From Lycium barbarum (Eukaryota; Streptophyta; Magnoliopsida; Solanales; Solanaceae): DNA of 64,000 nucleotides. Positions 22,702 to 33,600 of this stretch are shown in pieces. The stretch covers positions 11,695,205-11,759,204 of the forward strand of contig NC_083345.1 in NCBI RefSeq assembly GCF_019175385.1, read 5' to 3'. The notes beneath the pieces are model-generated. The model was not told where the DNA came from. It did not search any database and saw only the letters and a list, made by a program, of their open reading frames with translations. The position numbers and the translations under genes were made by a program. Numbering within the stretch: position 1 is the first letter of the stretch; the number at the start of each line of letters is the position of its first letter.

Positions 22702-24286
22702 ACTAAAGATATAATAGACTGTTGCTATGGTCTATAATTGGTCGATGACTAGACGAAGAACAGTACCAGATCCAGAAAACAAAAAAACAGTAGGGATACA
22801 GTTCTTTTAATGGAGAATTGACTCCACAAGAGGATTTAAAACACAAAATGAACTCCACTGCCAATAGACGTGGACAAATTTTGCACCTGATAATTGAGCT
22901 TTGACAACAATGGTGAAAATAATTCGAGCTTCTTTTCAATGATTTCTAAGAGGTTTAAGTTACAATGACTGAAGTAGGGAAGAAATCCGTCGTTTGGGAG
23001 TGATTTTCAGATAAAAAGCCGGAAACGGGATCAGAAAAGCGCAAAACATGGGGAGCTTCGACTTTCGAGTTTTTGGGAAGGAACAAAAAAAATTCAGCTG
23101 CTCCAATTGGGGTAATTAAATGTTGGTGGTTAGGGGGCTGTTTTGTATTTTTTTTAAATTGTGGGTCTAGGATTGACAACTTGGGAGACTTCATTTGATG
23201 ATGTCATAAATAGTGGCCTTTTAGCTAATTCTTTGAGACTTATGGCCTTTTACTTAAATAAATGTTGAGAGTGGCATTTTAGCAAAACACCCCGCGAAAC
23301 AACAATAGGAAAAAAAAAAAAAAAAAAAAAAAAGAGAGAAGAGAGATGGGAAAGCTTGGTAGAGATATCAAAAAATGAGAGAGTTAGCAAAAGTTTCAAA
23401 AAGAGGTGAAAGGGAGAGAGTTTTTTTTTTTTTTTTTTGGGTAAAGAAGAGAATGGGGATCAGTCCCTTGGGAGGAAAAATGAGAAAGGGACAGAATTAA
23501 AAAGGAGGAGAAAAGTTGGAAAAAGAAAGAGAGGGGTGAGCATTTTTTTAACCAAATCTGCTCAAGAAATCCAAAGAAATCCCGTAAGGCTAGGCAAAAG
23601 AAGGAAAAAGTCAAAAAAAGTAAAGAATATGTGGACCCCGCAGGGAAGAAAAATGATGTCAAAATATTTCTTCCTTATTGGACTTCAATACGTGTGTGTA
23701 GAGAGAGAAAAGCAGAGAAAAATTATTTAGTCAAAAGTAATTTAAAAAGGAAGCCAAAAATTTAGAAACATGCTTCTCCCATTTTGGGGAGTAAAAGAAA
23801 AAATGTGATTTAATCATGGTAATTTGCACAAGATGAATTAAAATACCTGTGGATCAGCTTTATTTGCGATAAACTCTTCCAATTTTTATGTATTGATTGA
23901 CAATATTAGAATATAACTAATATACATATAAAAAATAATGTAGATATTAATATGTAATTAAAAATAATGTAAATAAAATGTGATTGATATTTGAAAAATG
24001 TACTATGCTACAAAAAGAAAAAAAAAATTATTTACTGAAATAAAATCGTAGTGTTATGCTGTGCATATGCAGATGACAATGAAAAATAATGATTCTTGAA
24101 ATTAATTCAAATGATAATGAATTGATAGAAAATTCTAATATTTGCAGAAATAAGGATAGTTCTCAATAAATTGCGTTAAATTTAGAAACATGTGTAAAAC
24201 GTTGTATTTTGTACTATTTCATGATCAGGGATCCTTGAGACGTTAATTTCAAGCACGATGAGCCAAATGGGTGTCAACACATGCTA
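22702..24286. other. non-coding, with purine-rich tract
   Basis: The 5' side of the MULE transposase. A thrice-repeated phrase (TGGCCTTTTAGCT, TGGCCTTTTACTT, TGGCATTTTAGC, 23212-23285) may be the element's terminal region, but I found no matching left end. From 23308 to 23740 the plus strand is strongly A/G-rich with an A run of about 25. No gene supported. Confidence 0.45.
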
Positions 24287-24549
24287 CTCTCTCCATTTCA
24301 TAATAAATGACTTTTTAGGCTTACGCAGACCCTTTAAGAAAGTGTTCACTCCTAGAAAATTAGGAGTTTTTTTTACTAATTTTTCCCTAATTAAATGCCT
24401 AGAAAAAGAAAGCCTTAATGATTCTTGATTATGTAAATAAGGGTCATTTTGAAAGAAGAAGATCAATTTCTTGTTGAAATCCTAGAACACCACTTATTTT
24501 GAAACAAAATGAAAAGCCTAAAAAGTTACTTATTATGAAATGGACGGAG
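24287..24549. mobile_element. Stowaway-type MITE
   Basis: The ends are CTCTCTCCATTTCATAATAA and, inverted, CTCCGTCCATTTCATAATAA, flanked by TA on both sides (24285-24286, 24550-24551). At 263 bp it has the size, target and end sequence of Stowaway elements. A second half-end (CATTTATCTTGAAATGGAGTA, about 24796-24815) lies nearby. Confidence 0.85.
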
Positions 24550-25482
24550 TAATAAATAAACTTTTGGGGTGCAACTCACCCTTAAAAAAGTTAATTAATG
24601 ACAGTAATTAAAAGGTAATTTGTCAAATATTATCTTTTTACTTTTCCTAAACTTTTTTTAAAATTAGAGATAGTCAACGTTGAAAGTTGAAAAACCATTA
24701 GAGAGAAGGGTAATTTAGGAAAAAAATTAATTAATACATCTTTGGACTTTGTAAAATTCATTCATTTGGATCATAGAAAAAATGCTAAAAAATCATTTAT
24801 CTTGAAATGGAGTATTAAGACTAACCATAGGTCTAAAAATCCTGAAGGAGCAGAAGATCTCAGTTGTATTGCAAGTGATGAAGGCTCGACTAAATTACAA
24901 AGGCCTCAGTTTGGAGATTCAATATGGAAAAGGTGTAGAGAAATTGATAACTGATGTTTTGGCGCCTACAAGATTTCTCTAATAAGGATGGTGTCTGAAC
25001 CAACTTGCACGCGCCTCAACTATTTCACCGAGTAATTGCTACGTAACCAGCGCAAATATTGAATAGCTCTTCTGCCCAAGGCTTAGACAGATAAGAAAAT
25101 ATCACCCTAATATTTTTATCTCAGAAAAGTGCGCACACTATATTTTTCGGCTTTGAGAAGAAAACAAAGAAATCAAAGATCCAATTGATCTTACAATTCT
25201 TAAAAAAACTCCATACTGTAAAGCTAACAACTTAGCAACAACAGTGTCAAAGTACCATTTCAATATCACCATAATGTTTTCGAAATAATGCAACTAAAAT
25301 TATAGTAGAGCCTGGGTGAACACCCTCATAATTTACTAAAACCTAGCCCATGTTGATTCAGTGTAAGCTTGTACAACGAAATAACTGAAAATACATATTG
25401 AAAACACCGCTTAACTTTTTGATTTCTCGCTGAGATCTTCAACAACTAGCCTCGGTAAACAGCACAAATTGCATTGCAATTA

Positions 25483-26327
25483 TCACTCATCAGGTGGTAA
25501 TACACCAGGAACCAGCTGCATAAGGGGAAAAGAAAAGAAAAGGTTTGTTACTGGATTAATTTAGGGGTGTCAAATATGGCTCAAAAGATGATGGCCCGCC
25601 CAATCCGCCCAAAATTTTATGGGTTGGGCTCAAAATAATTTTGTATTGGGCTGATTTTAGCCCAACCCAACATAACCCATTTTAAAGTAATCTCCAACTT
25701 AGCTCAATACTAACCCAATTCTAGCTCATTTTTAAAATTTACTTAAATTTAGGTTTATAGCTTGATATTTACTTTATTTTTTTCTATGTATTCACTTTTC
25801 TTCTGTCCTGTATCTTATAAGTTTGTAATGTGTTTGATATGAAGGGAAATATTTTTCACGAAAAACGTTTTTATCGAAAATATTTTTCACGGAAGTATTT
25901 TCCTCAAAAATATTTTCCACGAAAAATCCGCAAAGGAAAAATATTTTTTGCAAAAAATGTATTTCTAGAAAATATTTTTCACGATTTTTTCTTCTTCTAG
26001 AAAATAGACCCTTAAAAAAAAACTAGGTCAAGTTGGGGGGTCATGACCCAGCCCAACCCATTTCAGCCCAAATAACTTTTGGGTCAATGTTAGCCCAACC
26101 TATTTATTACCTTAGTCCATTCCGCCCATTTGACACCCCTACATCCAATATTATTTTTCATGGTCGGACAGAAGAATAACAAAGAGAGCAAACAGGTAAA
26201 GAGAGGGACACGAATGAAGAAAGATCATATTCGGAAAGGTTAGATTGTACTCACGATAGCAATATTGTTTCCATTAAGCAATATCTAATCAAGTTTCGTT
26301 ATCCGCCGCCCTTCAGAAGGGATCTCA
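25483..26327 (-). pseudogene. LSM5: LSM5 pseudogene copy 1 (last two exons only)
   Basis: The penultimate exon (26255-26327) reads EIPSEGRRITKLD*ILLNGNNIAI and the last exon (25483-25515) reads LVPGVLPPDE then TGA. This is the C-terminal Sm2 half of LSM5, a subunit of the Lsm1-7 and Lsm2-8 rings that bind RNA 3' ends and U6 snRNA. CAG has become TAG in the Sm2 motif. Splice sites are intact here, unlike copy 2. The intron between them carries a hAT MITE. The first two exons are absent, because the duplicated block stops in the upstream intron near 28370. Not functional. Confidence 0.9.
25562..26141. mobile_element. hAT-type MITE in the LSM5 copy 1 intron
   Basis: The ends are TAGGGGTGTCAAAT and, inverted, TAGGGGTGTCAAATGGGCGG, with subterminal GGGCTGG / CCCAACCC repeats. 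The matching LSM5 copy 2 intron lacks it. The target duplication is not clear. Its centre (about 25840-26010) holds many AAAATATTTTTCACGAAA repeats in both orientations that look like a further nested insertion. Confidence 0.7.
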
Positions 26328-28507
26328 CTGCAACATAAATCAGAAATTTGTTGTTCAGAGGATTGATTAAAAAGCTCTGATCATACACATGACTAGGAAA
26401 ATTAAACCTTTCTGCATGCCATGGTGGGGGTGGAGATGATTTTTTTTAGAACATGAACTTCTCAAATTGCAGACAGACTGTGTCCCATTAAAACTTTAGG
26501 AGTTACAATAGTCCTAAAGTTTTAGGTGTCAACTTCTGAAATTCTTACTGTATAATACAATAGTCTCCTTTAGATTCTGTAAGAGAGAATATGCAAATAA
26601 CATGCAATCTGGTCATTCAATTTCCTTATCCTTCAAACAGGTACCCTCATCCACAATTCCAAACCATGGGACAACTAGACAAAACAAGGCAGAACAAAAG
26701 TGAGAATTCAGCCCCCCAACTCCCACTCCCACCCCCACCCAACCAAATCTATTTCTTCTATCCATGTGATTTCAGAGCACAGCTGCTTCCATTCCCTGTG
26801 GATAAGATGAGGTAAGAGGGCCTTTTGTGTAAACAATTTGCTTGCACTTGGAAATATAAAATTAGGCTCCCAAATAATACAACTATTTACTATATCCAAT
26901 TTCAAAGTTCTAAAAATGACTTCTTTGACCATGAAAGATAACAACATTAATCGTCTAATATAGACGGACTGCAAAAATTCGACTCTTGTCATCTTAGTTT
27001 GTGTTAAAATAAACTAAATCCTCACTCTTATAGAGATACCAAAGACAAACAGATCAGGCCTTAAATTGCCAAAATGTGATACATATATGGCGGTTAAATA
27101 AATATTGGAAAGTTGTTGAACAGAGGAGTGATAAATAGTCCTTCCAACTAGTTCATAGCAGAGATATGAGAGTGGAGGCAGGACGGTACTTTTTCAAATG
27201 GCATAAACTATGTGCCATCAATATTTAGGAATTAACATTTATGCAGAGCTAACATGGAATACTAACTTTCACCCGCTTGACAAAATCTGGGACTAAATTT
27301 TCTACTAACTATACCTGGCAATATACCTGGCAAAAGCATCCTAAAACTCCGATTTCAGTAACTATCAACGCTCTCTAAAAGAATGTGAGAATAAACATGT
27401 GCAGAACTCACTAATGAATGAAACAATCTGTGCAGAACTTAGTAGTTACTCCCAAACAAGTGGACGTGAAGAGTAGACGGCAAAATTATACCCAAGTTCC
27501 AAGTAGGAGAAGCTGCATTTTTCGTGAACAGGACTTCATGCACATAACAGATAGATAAAAAGCCAACTTATTTATTCAACATGAAGGAGCCAAAGAATTA
27601 GGGAAGCTACAGAAAAATTACTTAGTTCATATAAACCAATTGTAGATCTGTACTATCAATATACTCATGATATGTCAACTAGCTTGCAATAATGAAGACG
27701 TATTGCAACATCAGACTATTGCAGGTATTGATACAAATAACCAACTTATGCACACTTGAGTTCTATAGCAAGAAGAAGATGCTTTTTATTTATTTTTTTG
27801 GCTACCTAGAAGAAGACGCTTAAAGTAATGAAACTAAAGTCACAATCCCAATGGGTGATTTTAAGTGCAAAAATATGCCAAGATGACCATATAATACTTT
27901 ACTACATTAACATGGTGGTGCCAGCCCCCAGCTCCATGATAATATTCCAATGGTTAGTATGATGTAATAGGATAAGAGGCTAACAGCATCGAAAAGAACA
28001 TGCATTACTTACTCAACTCACTAGAAGGACATGGATTTGAGATCACTATTAAAAATTTACCAATTCCACATTACAAACTGGTATATTTGGTCGAACTTCA
28101 CCAAAAATTCACAACTATATTCTTGAACAATTTTAACTACATAGGACGCCAAATCCTAATTCTCTTATTGGCACAAAGATTGCAGTTCTAAACACGACAA
28201 ATTTGAACGGGCGCCTAAGACTATACAAAACTGGCTTACTTAACTAATCTCTGCTCCAATGCACACAATTGAAAACAGGCTAAAATCCTTTAGCATTCTA
28301 AAACCCTAAAGTTAAAATCTTTGATAAAACAATGGCAAAATTATAGCATCCTAAAACCCTAAAACTCCACGTTTATATGTACAGTTTATATGTACACATG
28401 GACTAAAGCTCCACATTCCAAAATACATCTAGTCCTAGGAAACATAAAGCGAAGGAAGTTAACAACTGTGATTTGTGACAATAGAAGGAGAGACCTAAAA
28501 GTAACAC
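26328..28507. other. duplicated LSM5 intron remnant and duplication junction
   Basis: It parallels 45313-47390 through shared blocks such as GGAGAAGCTGCATTTTT, CCAACTTAT, CACTTGAGTTCTA and GAACTTCACCAAAAATT. There is no exon. Two copies of a 53-bp unit (28291, 28344) end near 28365, where similarity to copy 2 stops. The stop codon of the next unit's coiled-coil exon follows at 28508. No separate gene is seen. Confidence 0.75.
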
Positions 28508-29901
28508 CTAGGGGAATTTAGACTGAAAGTTGGACCAATTTTTTTGCAAGCCATCCATCCGCATCTTTGTCGTTACCAATTCAGTTTTAGTGCTTTCTAT
28601 CTTGCCAGCTTTTTCTTGAGCTGACAACATGATTTTCTGAGCTGCTAGAGACGCTTCTTGTCTTTCATCCATGATTTCTTTTTTCTGGTTCTTTATAGTT
28701 TGAAGGGCTGCTTCCAATTCTCTAGCTTGTTCCTCCTTTTTAACATACTCCGACTTCAACCTGGCTTCTGATCTAATCCAATCATCCAGTTTTTTCCTAT
28801 CCTCTTCGAAGCTGGTCAAGAATTCCTGGTAACTTGATTCAGCTCGTGCCAAGTCCCTCCATTTCTTAACCATGACAGGGAATTCATACTTAAGTTTTAC
28901 CAATTGCTTGGTTTGTTCATCGCTAAAGAATGATGAGGGATTTTCATTTAAAGCAGCAATTGCACCATACATTTCTTTTTCATGCATTGGGTCATAAGCC
29001 AATGCCTCCAGTGACAGTCTGATTGAGCATTCAAATACTACCCTTGCTAGTGTTTGGTTTGAAGCAGTGTTGCTCTGGAGTCCTGATTGTTGGCTCGAGC
29101 ACTGCTCTGGTATAGACTTCAAGAATGATTTAACCGTGTGGAAAGTTGATTCCACATCTTCTTTATTGATGGATTGCTTCAACTTTCCACTAGGGATTGA
29201 TGTGCTTTCTTGAGCCTGCCAATACAAAACGTATTAATTTCAACATAAAAGATGCATACGGCAGTAACAAGGAAAAGCTAAACCAGAAAAGAAGTAAACC
29301 TTGTTTGCTGAAAGAACTGGAAGCGGAGAATGTAGATTAACTTCAGCAGTTCTTGGTTTCTTATTCTCAGTTGGAGCAACATATTCTTCTCTTTTGGCAG
29401 TCTTGCTGCTGGACAGATCATCCAAAGTGGAGGATGATTTTGGCATATCTGGCCCTGGCATAGCCTAGGAAAGAGGAAATGAAACAAGCAATCCAAGTAA
29501 TGACATTTGACTTAGAAATGAAAGCTGTTTCAACTGTAGAGATATCAGTAATCATTTAAGTAAACCTTGTTTGCTGAAGACACATCAAGAACTGGATGTG
29601 GATAATGTAGATTAACTTCGGTGGTTGCTGGTTTCTCATCCTCACTTGGAGCAACATATTCTTCTCTTTTGGCAGTCTTGCTACTGGATAGATCTTCCGA
29701 AATGGAAGAGGAAGATTTTGGCATATTTGGTCCTGGCTTAGCCTAGAAAAGAGGATATGAAAAAGGAAAAAAAAAAAAAAGACAAATAATGAAGTTTGAC
29801 TAAGAAATGAAAGCTGTTGGGACTGTGGGCTCACATTTATACTTTTGCTTATCGGACTTGATGAGGATAATCCTGTAGCGATGCCTGCTTCAGAGTTCCT
29901 A
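28508..29901 (-). CDS. four phase-compatible exons encoding a coiled-coil tail (alternative C-terminus of JmjC-B or a separate gene)
   Basis: Exons on the minus strand are 29835-29901, 29566-29742, 29300-29464 and 28508-29215 (stop at 28508). All have GT/AG borders and consistent phase. The last exon encodes 235 residues, mainly helical: a block around FECSIRLSLEALAYDPMHEK, then a long charged coiled coil (FEEDRKKLDDWIRSEARLK, YVKKEEQARELEAALQTIKN) ending SNFQSKFP. The two middle exons are duplicates of each other (shared SSSKTAKREEYVAP). A donor inside JmjC-B exon 11 (TT|GTAAGA at 30642/30643) joins in phase to 29901, giving about 1149 residues in total. I do not recognise the coil family. 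No upstream Met is obvious, which favours the extension. Confidence 0.6.
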
Positions 29902-30036
29902 CTTGCATACAAAGAAGGAAAAGAAATAAAGAAAAAAAAAAAAGCGCAGTGTATATAAACAAGGGTACTTAGCATTCTGAAGAGCATTAGAAACAATGGC
30001 ATCACAACTGGCATTTCCTTGGAGCAACAAATAATA

Positions 30037-30236
30037 ACCCCTCCGTCCCATTTTATATGGCCTTGTTTGACTGAACACGGAGTTTAAGAAAGAAGATTTT
30101 GAAACTCGCAGCGTCAAATAAGTCATTAAGAGTAAAATAGGAATTTTAAAGTTTAATTATTTCTAAATATAAAATGGTGTCATTCTTTCATGACAGACTA
30201 AAAAGGGAAGTGTGTCACATAAATTGGAACAGGTTC
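30037..30236. mobile_element. Stowaway-type MITE between JmjC-B and the coiled-coil exons
   Basis: The left end CCCTCCGTCCCATTTTATATG is the classic Stowaway terminus. The right end (TCACATAAATTGGAACAGG) is a worn inverse of it. About 200 bp, with TA at both borders. Confidence 0.75.
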
Positions 30237-30638
30237 TAGTGTTTATCTTCTGAAATTCACAGAGGAGAGTTGCCAACTGTTTTTCCCCTCAAATGCATTA
30301 TGCTACAATGACGCAACTAGCATCTTTTACCTTGTCTTTTAAATAGTTATGTCATATGTGTTTCAACATAAGAATAAAGCATGTCCAGAATGAAAACACC
30401 ATATCCAAAGTTATAAATGAAATTATGCTTTAAGCATATCCAGAATAAGACCAAAACTCAAAAGATTTACGCAGGGCACAGAGAGATGGCAGGAAAACTT
30501 TATGAGACAGGAGAAAAAGAGGTAGCTTTATGAGACAGGAGAAAAAGAGGTTATATAAGTTCATCTTTTAATGAAATATATAAGTTTCGTGTTTAAACAA
30601 ATAAGGGCATTACTTTGTGAAAACAAGGATCAGCAATC

Positions 30639-33600
30639 TTACAATAGTGTCTTCTCTAATTGATCCACTGCTTGGCTCATCGCATGAACAATTATTTTCT
30701 TTACCTGAAGTGGCACAGCCAGATTTAAGTAATCTTTACTCATGCAAACACTGTTTTCAGCGAGATTACTGTAATATTTCCATGCCGAAACATAAAACAA
30801 AATAATAAAATCATAAATAAACCAACAAATAAAACAAGGTCTGAAAAAAGGTGATCAACAATGAAACAAGAACATGTGACACAAGACGATTATACTTCCA
30901 AGTTCCAGGCACTAGAATTTTACGTTTCCATAAAATTTTTGACTGAGTGGCGTTCTTTAGATGCTTATGGTAAAATCCACATTTATTGATATTCTCTTGA
31001 CCATGTTTCTGAGGAAAATAACACAATATCCAAAAGCAAGAAACTTTTCTAGCGACAGATGCTTAAGAGGAGCAGAAGCATGTCAAGAGCACTTCTTATC
31101 CACCCCCCCCCCCCCCCCAAACCCCCCACCCCCACCCCAAAAAAAGAAATAAAGGTCAAAAAAGAAGATATGAGGATCCATATACCTCCAACTTATCTAC
31201 CCTAGCATCATGATTTCTGGGAAGCTTGCGAAACTCCTCGGTCAAACGGATGCACTCATTCACATTTTCAGGAGATACAAAATCAACAGCGACGTTGATA
31301 CACGACTGTCAAAAAAGAACACGTCAGAAGTCATCGAGCTGAGCTTATAAAAGCACCAGACTTTTGGTTCACTAAGCTAAGATCCTACAATTGTACAGGG
31401 ATTTAAAAGCAGACGTTTCTGGAAAAGAAAAGAAAAGAAAAGAAAATGATGGTTCTATGTGGTACTGGACTTCCCTAATACTCCACAAATTTGCTATAAA
31501 AAAGGGCGATAGGATGACATGGGAAAGAGAGATAAACTAACTGCATACCTTTAAATTTCTGACTTGATAAGGGCATCCAGCAGGAACAAAAACAGCTTCA
31601 CCTAATTTTTGAACAAAAGTCCATGGTTCAATGCCTGCAAAAGGAAATGAAAGCATAGTAAATACAATTGCAGTCTCCAAAATTGCTTTTTACACGAGAC
31701 ATGCAAAGAAATGGCAATGAATAAGAGAATAAGATGACCATATTCTTTCTTTAGCCTCCTTTTATGCTCAGTGCTCAAGTAGAACGTTTGATCATGAATG
31801 GGATGAACAACCTGTAATGGAAAAAGTAAGAATAAGACAGGTAAACAGGTACCCAAATTCAATAACTGAGAAGAATAAGACAGGTACCCAAATTCAATAA
31901 CTGAGACATGGTAAAAAAGAACAAATTGATTTATCTCTTTATAGAGGGAGCACAGGGAAACCATAGCAGAACACACTAAACAAGGATTTTTCAACAGTCA
32001 TTTGTAGAATCGTAGTGCTGAGCCATAATATTATTAAGCAATAATAGTGTGTTCTTTCTAAAAACTTTAACGATAAATCATTACACTTTAACATGATATC
32101 AAAGCAGGCAAAGGTCCTAGGTTTAAATCTCACTGCCACCCAAAAGTGAAAAATGCTTCCACATGTTTGGTCCATGAATAAGAATCACAGTGAGGAGACA
32201 TGTTTGAGACATAATATACTTAAGTATTAATAGTATGCTCGCTCTAAAAGATTAAATTTTTAGATGGGATTGTCACAAAATTCAACACTAGCAAAACACT
32301 CATAGCAGAACTAGCGCATGGCTAGGACCCTCAACATCATCAAGGGTGATATTGCCACTTATGGTCAAAAAATTGGATTAATCAATGAGGATGTTAGGTG
32401 AAATACATAGGAGTTTAATGCAGTACCAAAATTCCATTGTAACTTTGGCTAGCTAGAGATGTAATTTCTGAACCACAAAAGATAAGAAACCATAACGTAG
32501 CTAACTTCTATCAACAGAGCCGAAGTACTATAATGAACATTACATGTTTTTACAGTAAGCATCAAAGTGATTATTATGAGCATTACCAATATCTAACATC
32601 ACACCACTTATAGTAATTACAATGACAATCACCAAGATGAAAAATATCAGGTCGCCACTGCATAGCAAAATATCAGACACTCAGTTACTGGCTCACTATA
32701 TTAACAAATGGTTGCTAGTAAATGAAAGTTTCCCTTCTTATATTTACCTGCGGCAACAGTGAGCCATATGTGTGCCTAAATTCCCTGAAGTGCTTCCTGA
32801 GATATTCCTCCAATTTAGGAACATCTTGCCTCCTAAAGACATCCCATAGAGCACCGCCATCTGCTTCTTCAAATCCTTCAGAGCTATCCTGCCCAAAAAG
32901 AGAAATACTATCTTCTCTGTCTTGGTATTCTTCTCCCTCTTTATTGGTTTCACAATCAGCTTTTACACTTTGCTGGCTGTACTTCTTATTCTCAGCTTTA
33001 CTTTCATGCATCCTGCTAGCTTCAGCTACAAATTCCCTCTGATCCTGCGCTTTGTGAATTTGTTTCAACTTCTCTATGGCCGAGAGCTGTTCAATTGTTG
33101 GGACCACTGCTTGAGTGTGCATCAACACGTTGGCCTAACACATACATAATTTAAAACAAAAATAAGACCTTGACAAGGAACTTGGATATGACTTTCGTGT
33201 TTCTCAGTGTAACTTCATCCGAAATGCCCCCAAAAGATTAGAGTGCATGTTAATATTTGCTTGTAACACTACATTTGAAGGAGCCAAGCATACCGTATCA
33301 GTCACACCATAGTGTAGTTTGGTGACTGAGTCTCCACGTCCAAGCTCCTTAGGAAAACCATAAGCAATGTAAGCCTTAGGCCCCAAATCTGGCTTCGAAC
33401 AGTTATCAGGAAATCTAAGAGCGAGATTGAGATAGCCATATTGAGGATGTGTATATTCCATAAAAGGCAAACAACTAAAAAATTCGGCACCATGACGTGG
33501 CAGCCGCTCATCAAATAGACCTGATGGCGGCCAGTGATTCAACTTTAAGAGTTGAGGCCACCCATAACTGTCAAGGCGACCCTCCATGTATCCTTTGAAA

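Noticed and set aside
23396..23730. two overlapping frames of 88-97 codons
   Set aside because: Purine-rich low-complexity tract read on both strands.
28291..28360. telomere-like AAACCCTAA motifs
   Set aside because: Only isolated copies inside a 53-bp minisatellite; not an interstitial telomere array.
29952..30015. extra exon before 29901 (frame with NASCDAIVSNALQNA)
   Set aside because: No acceptor gives a phase matching exon 11; the neighbouring Stowaway abuts it. Left out of the gene model.
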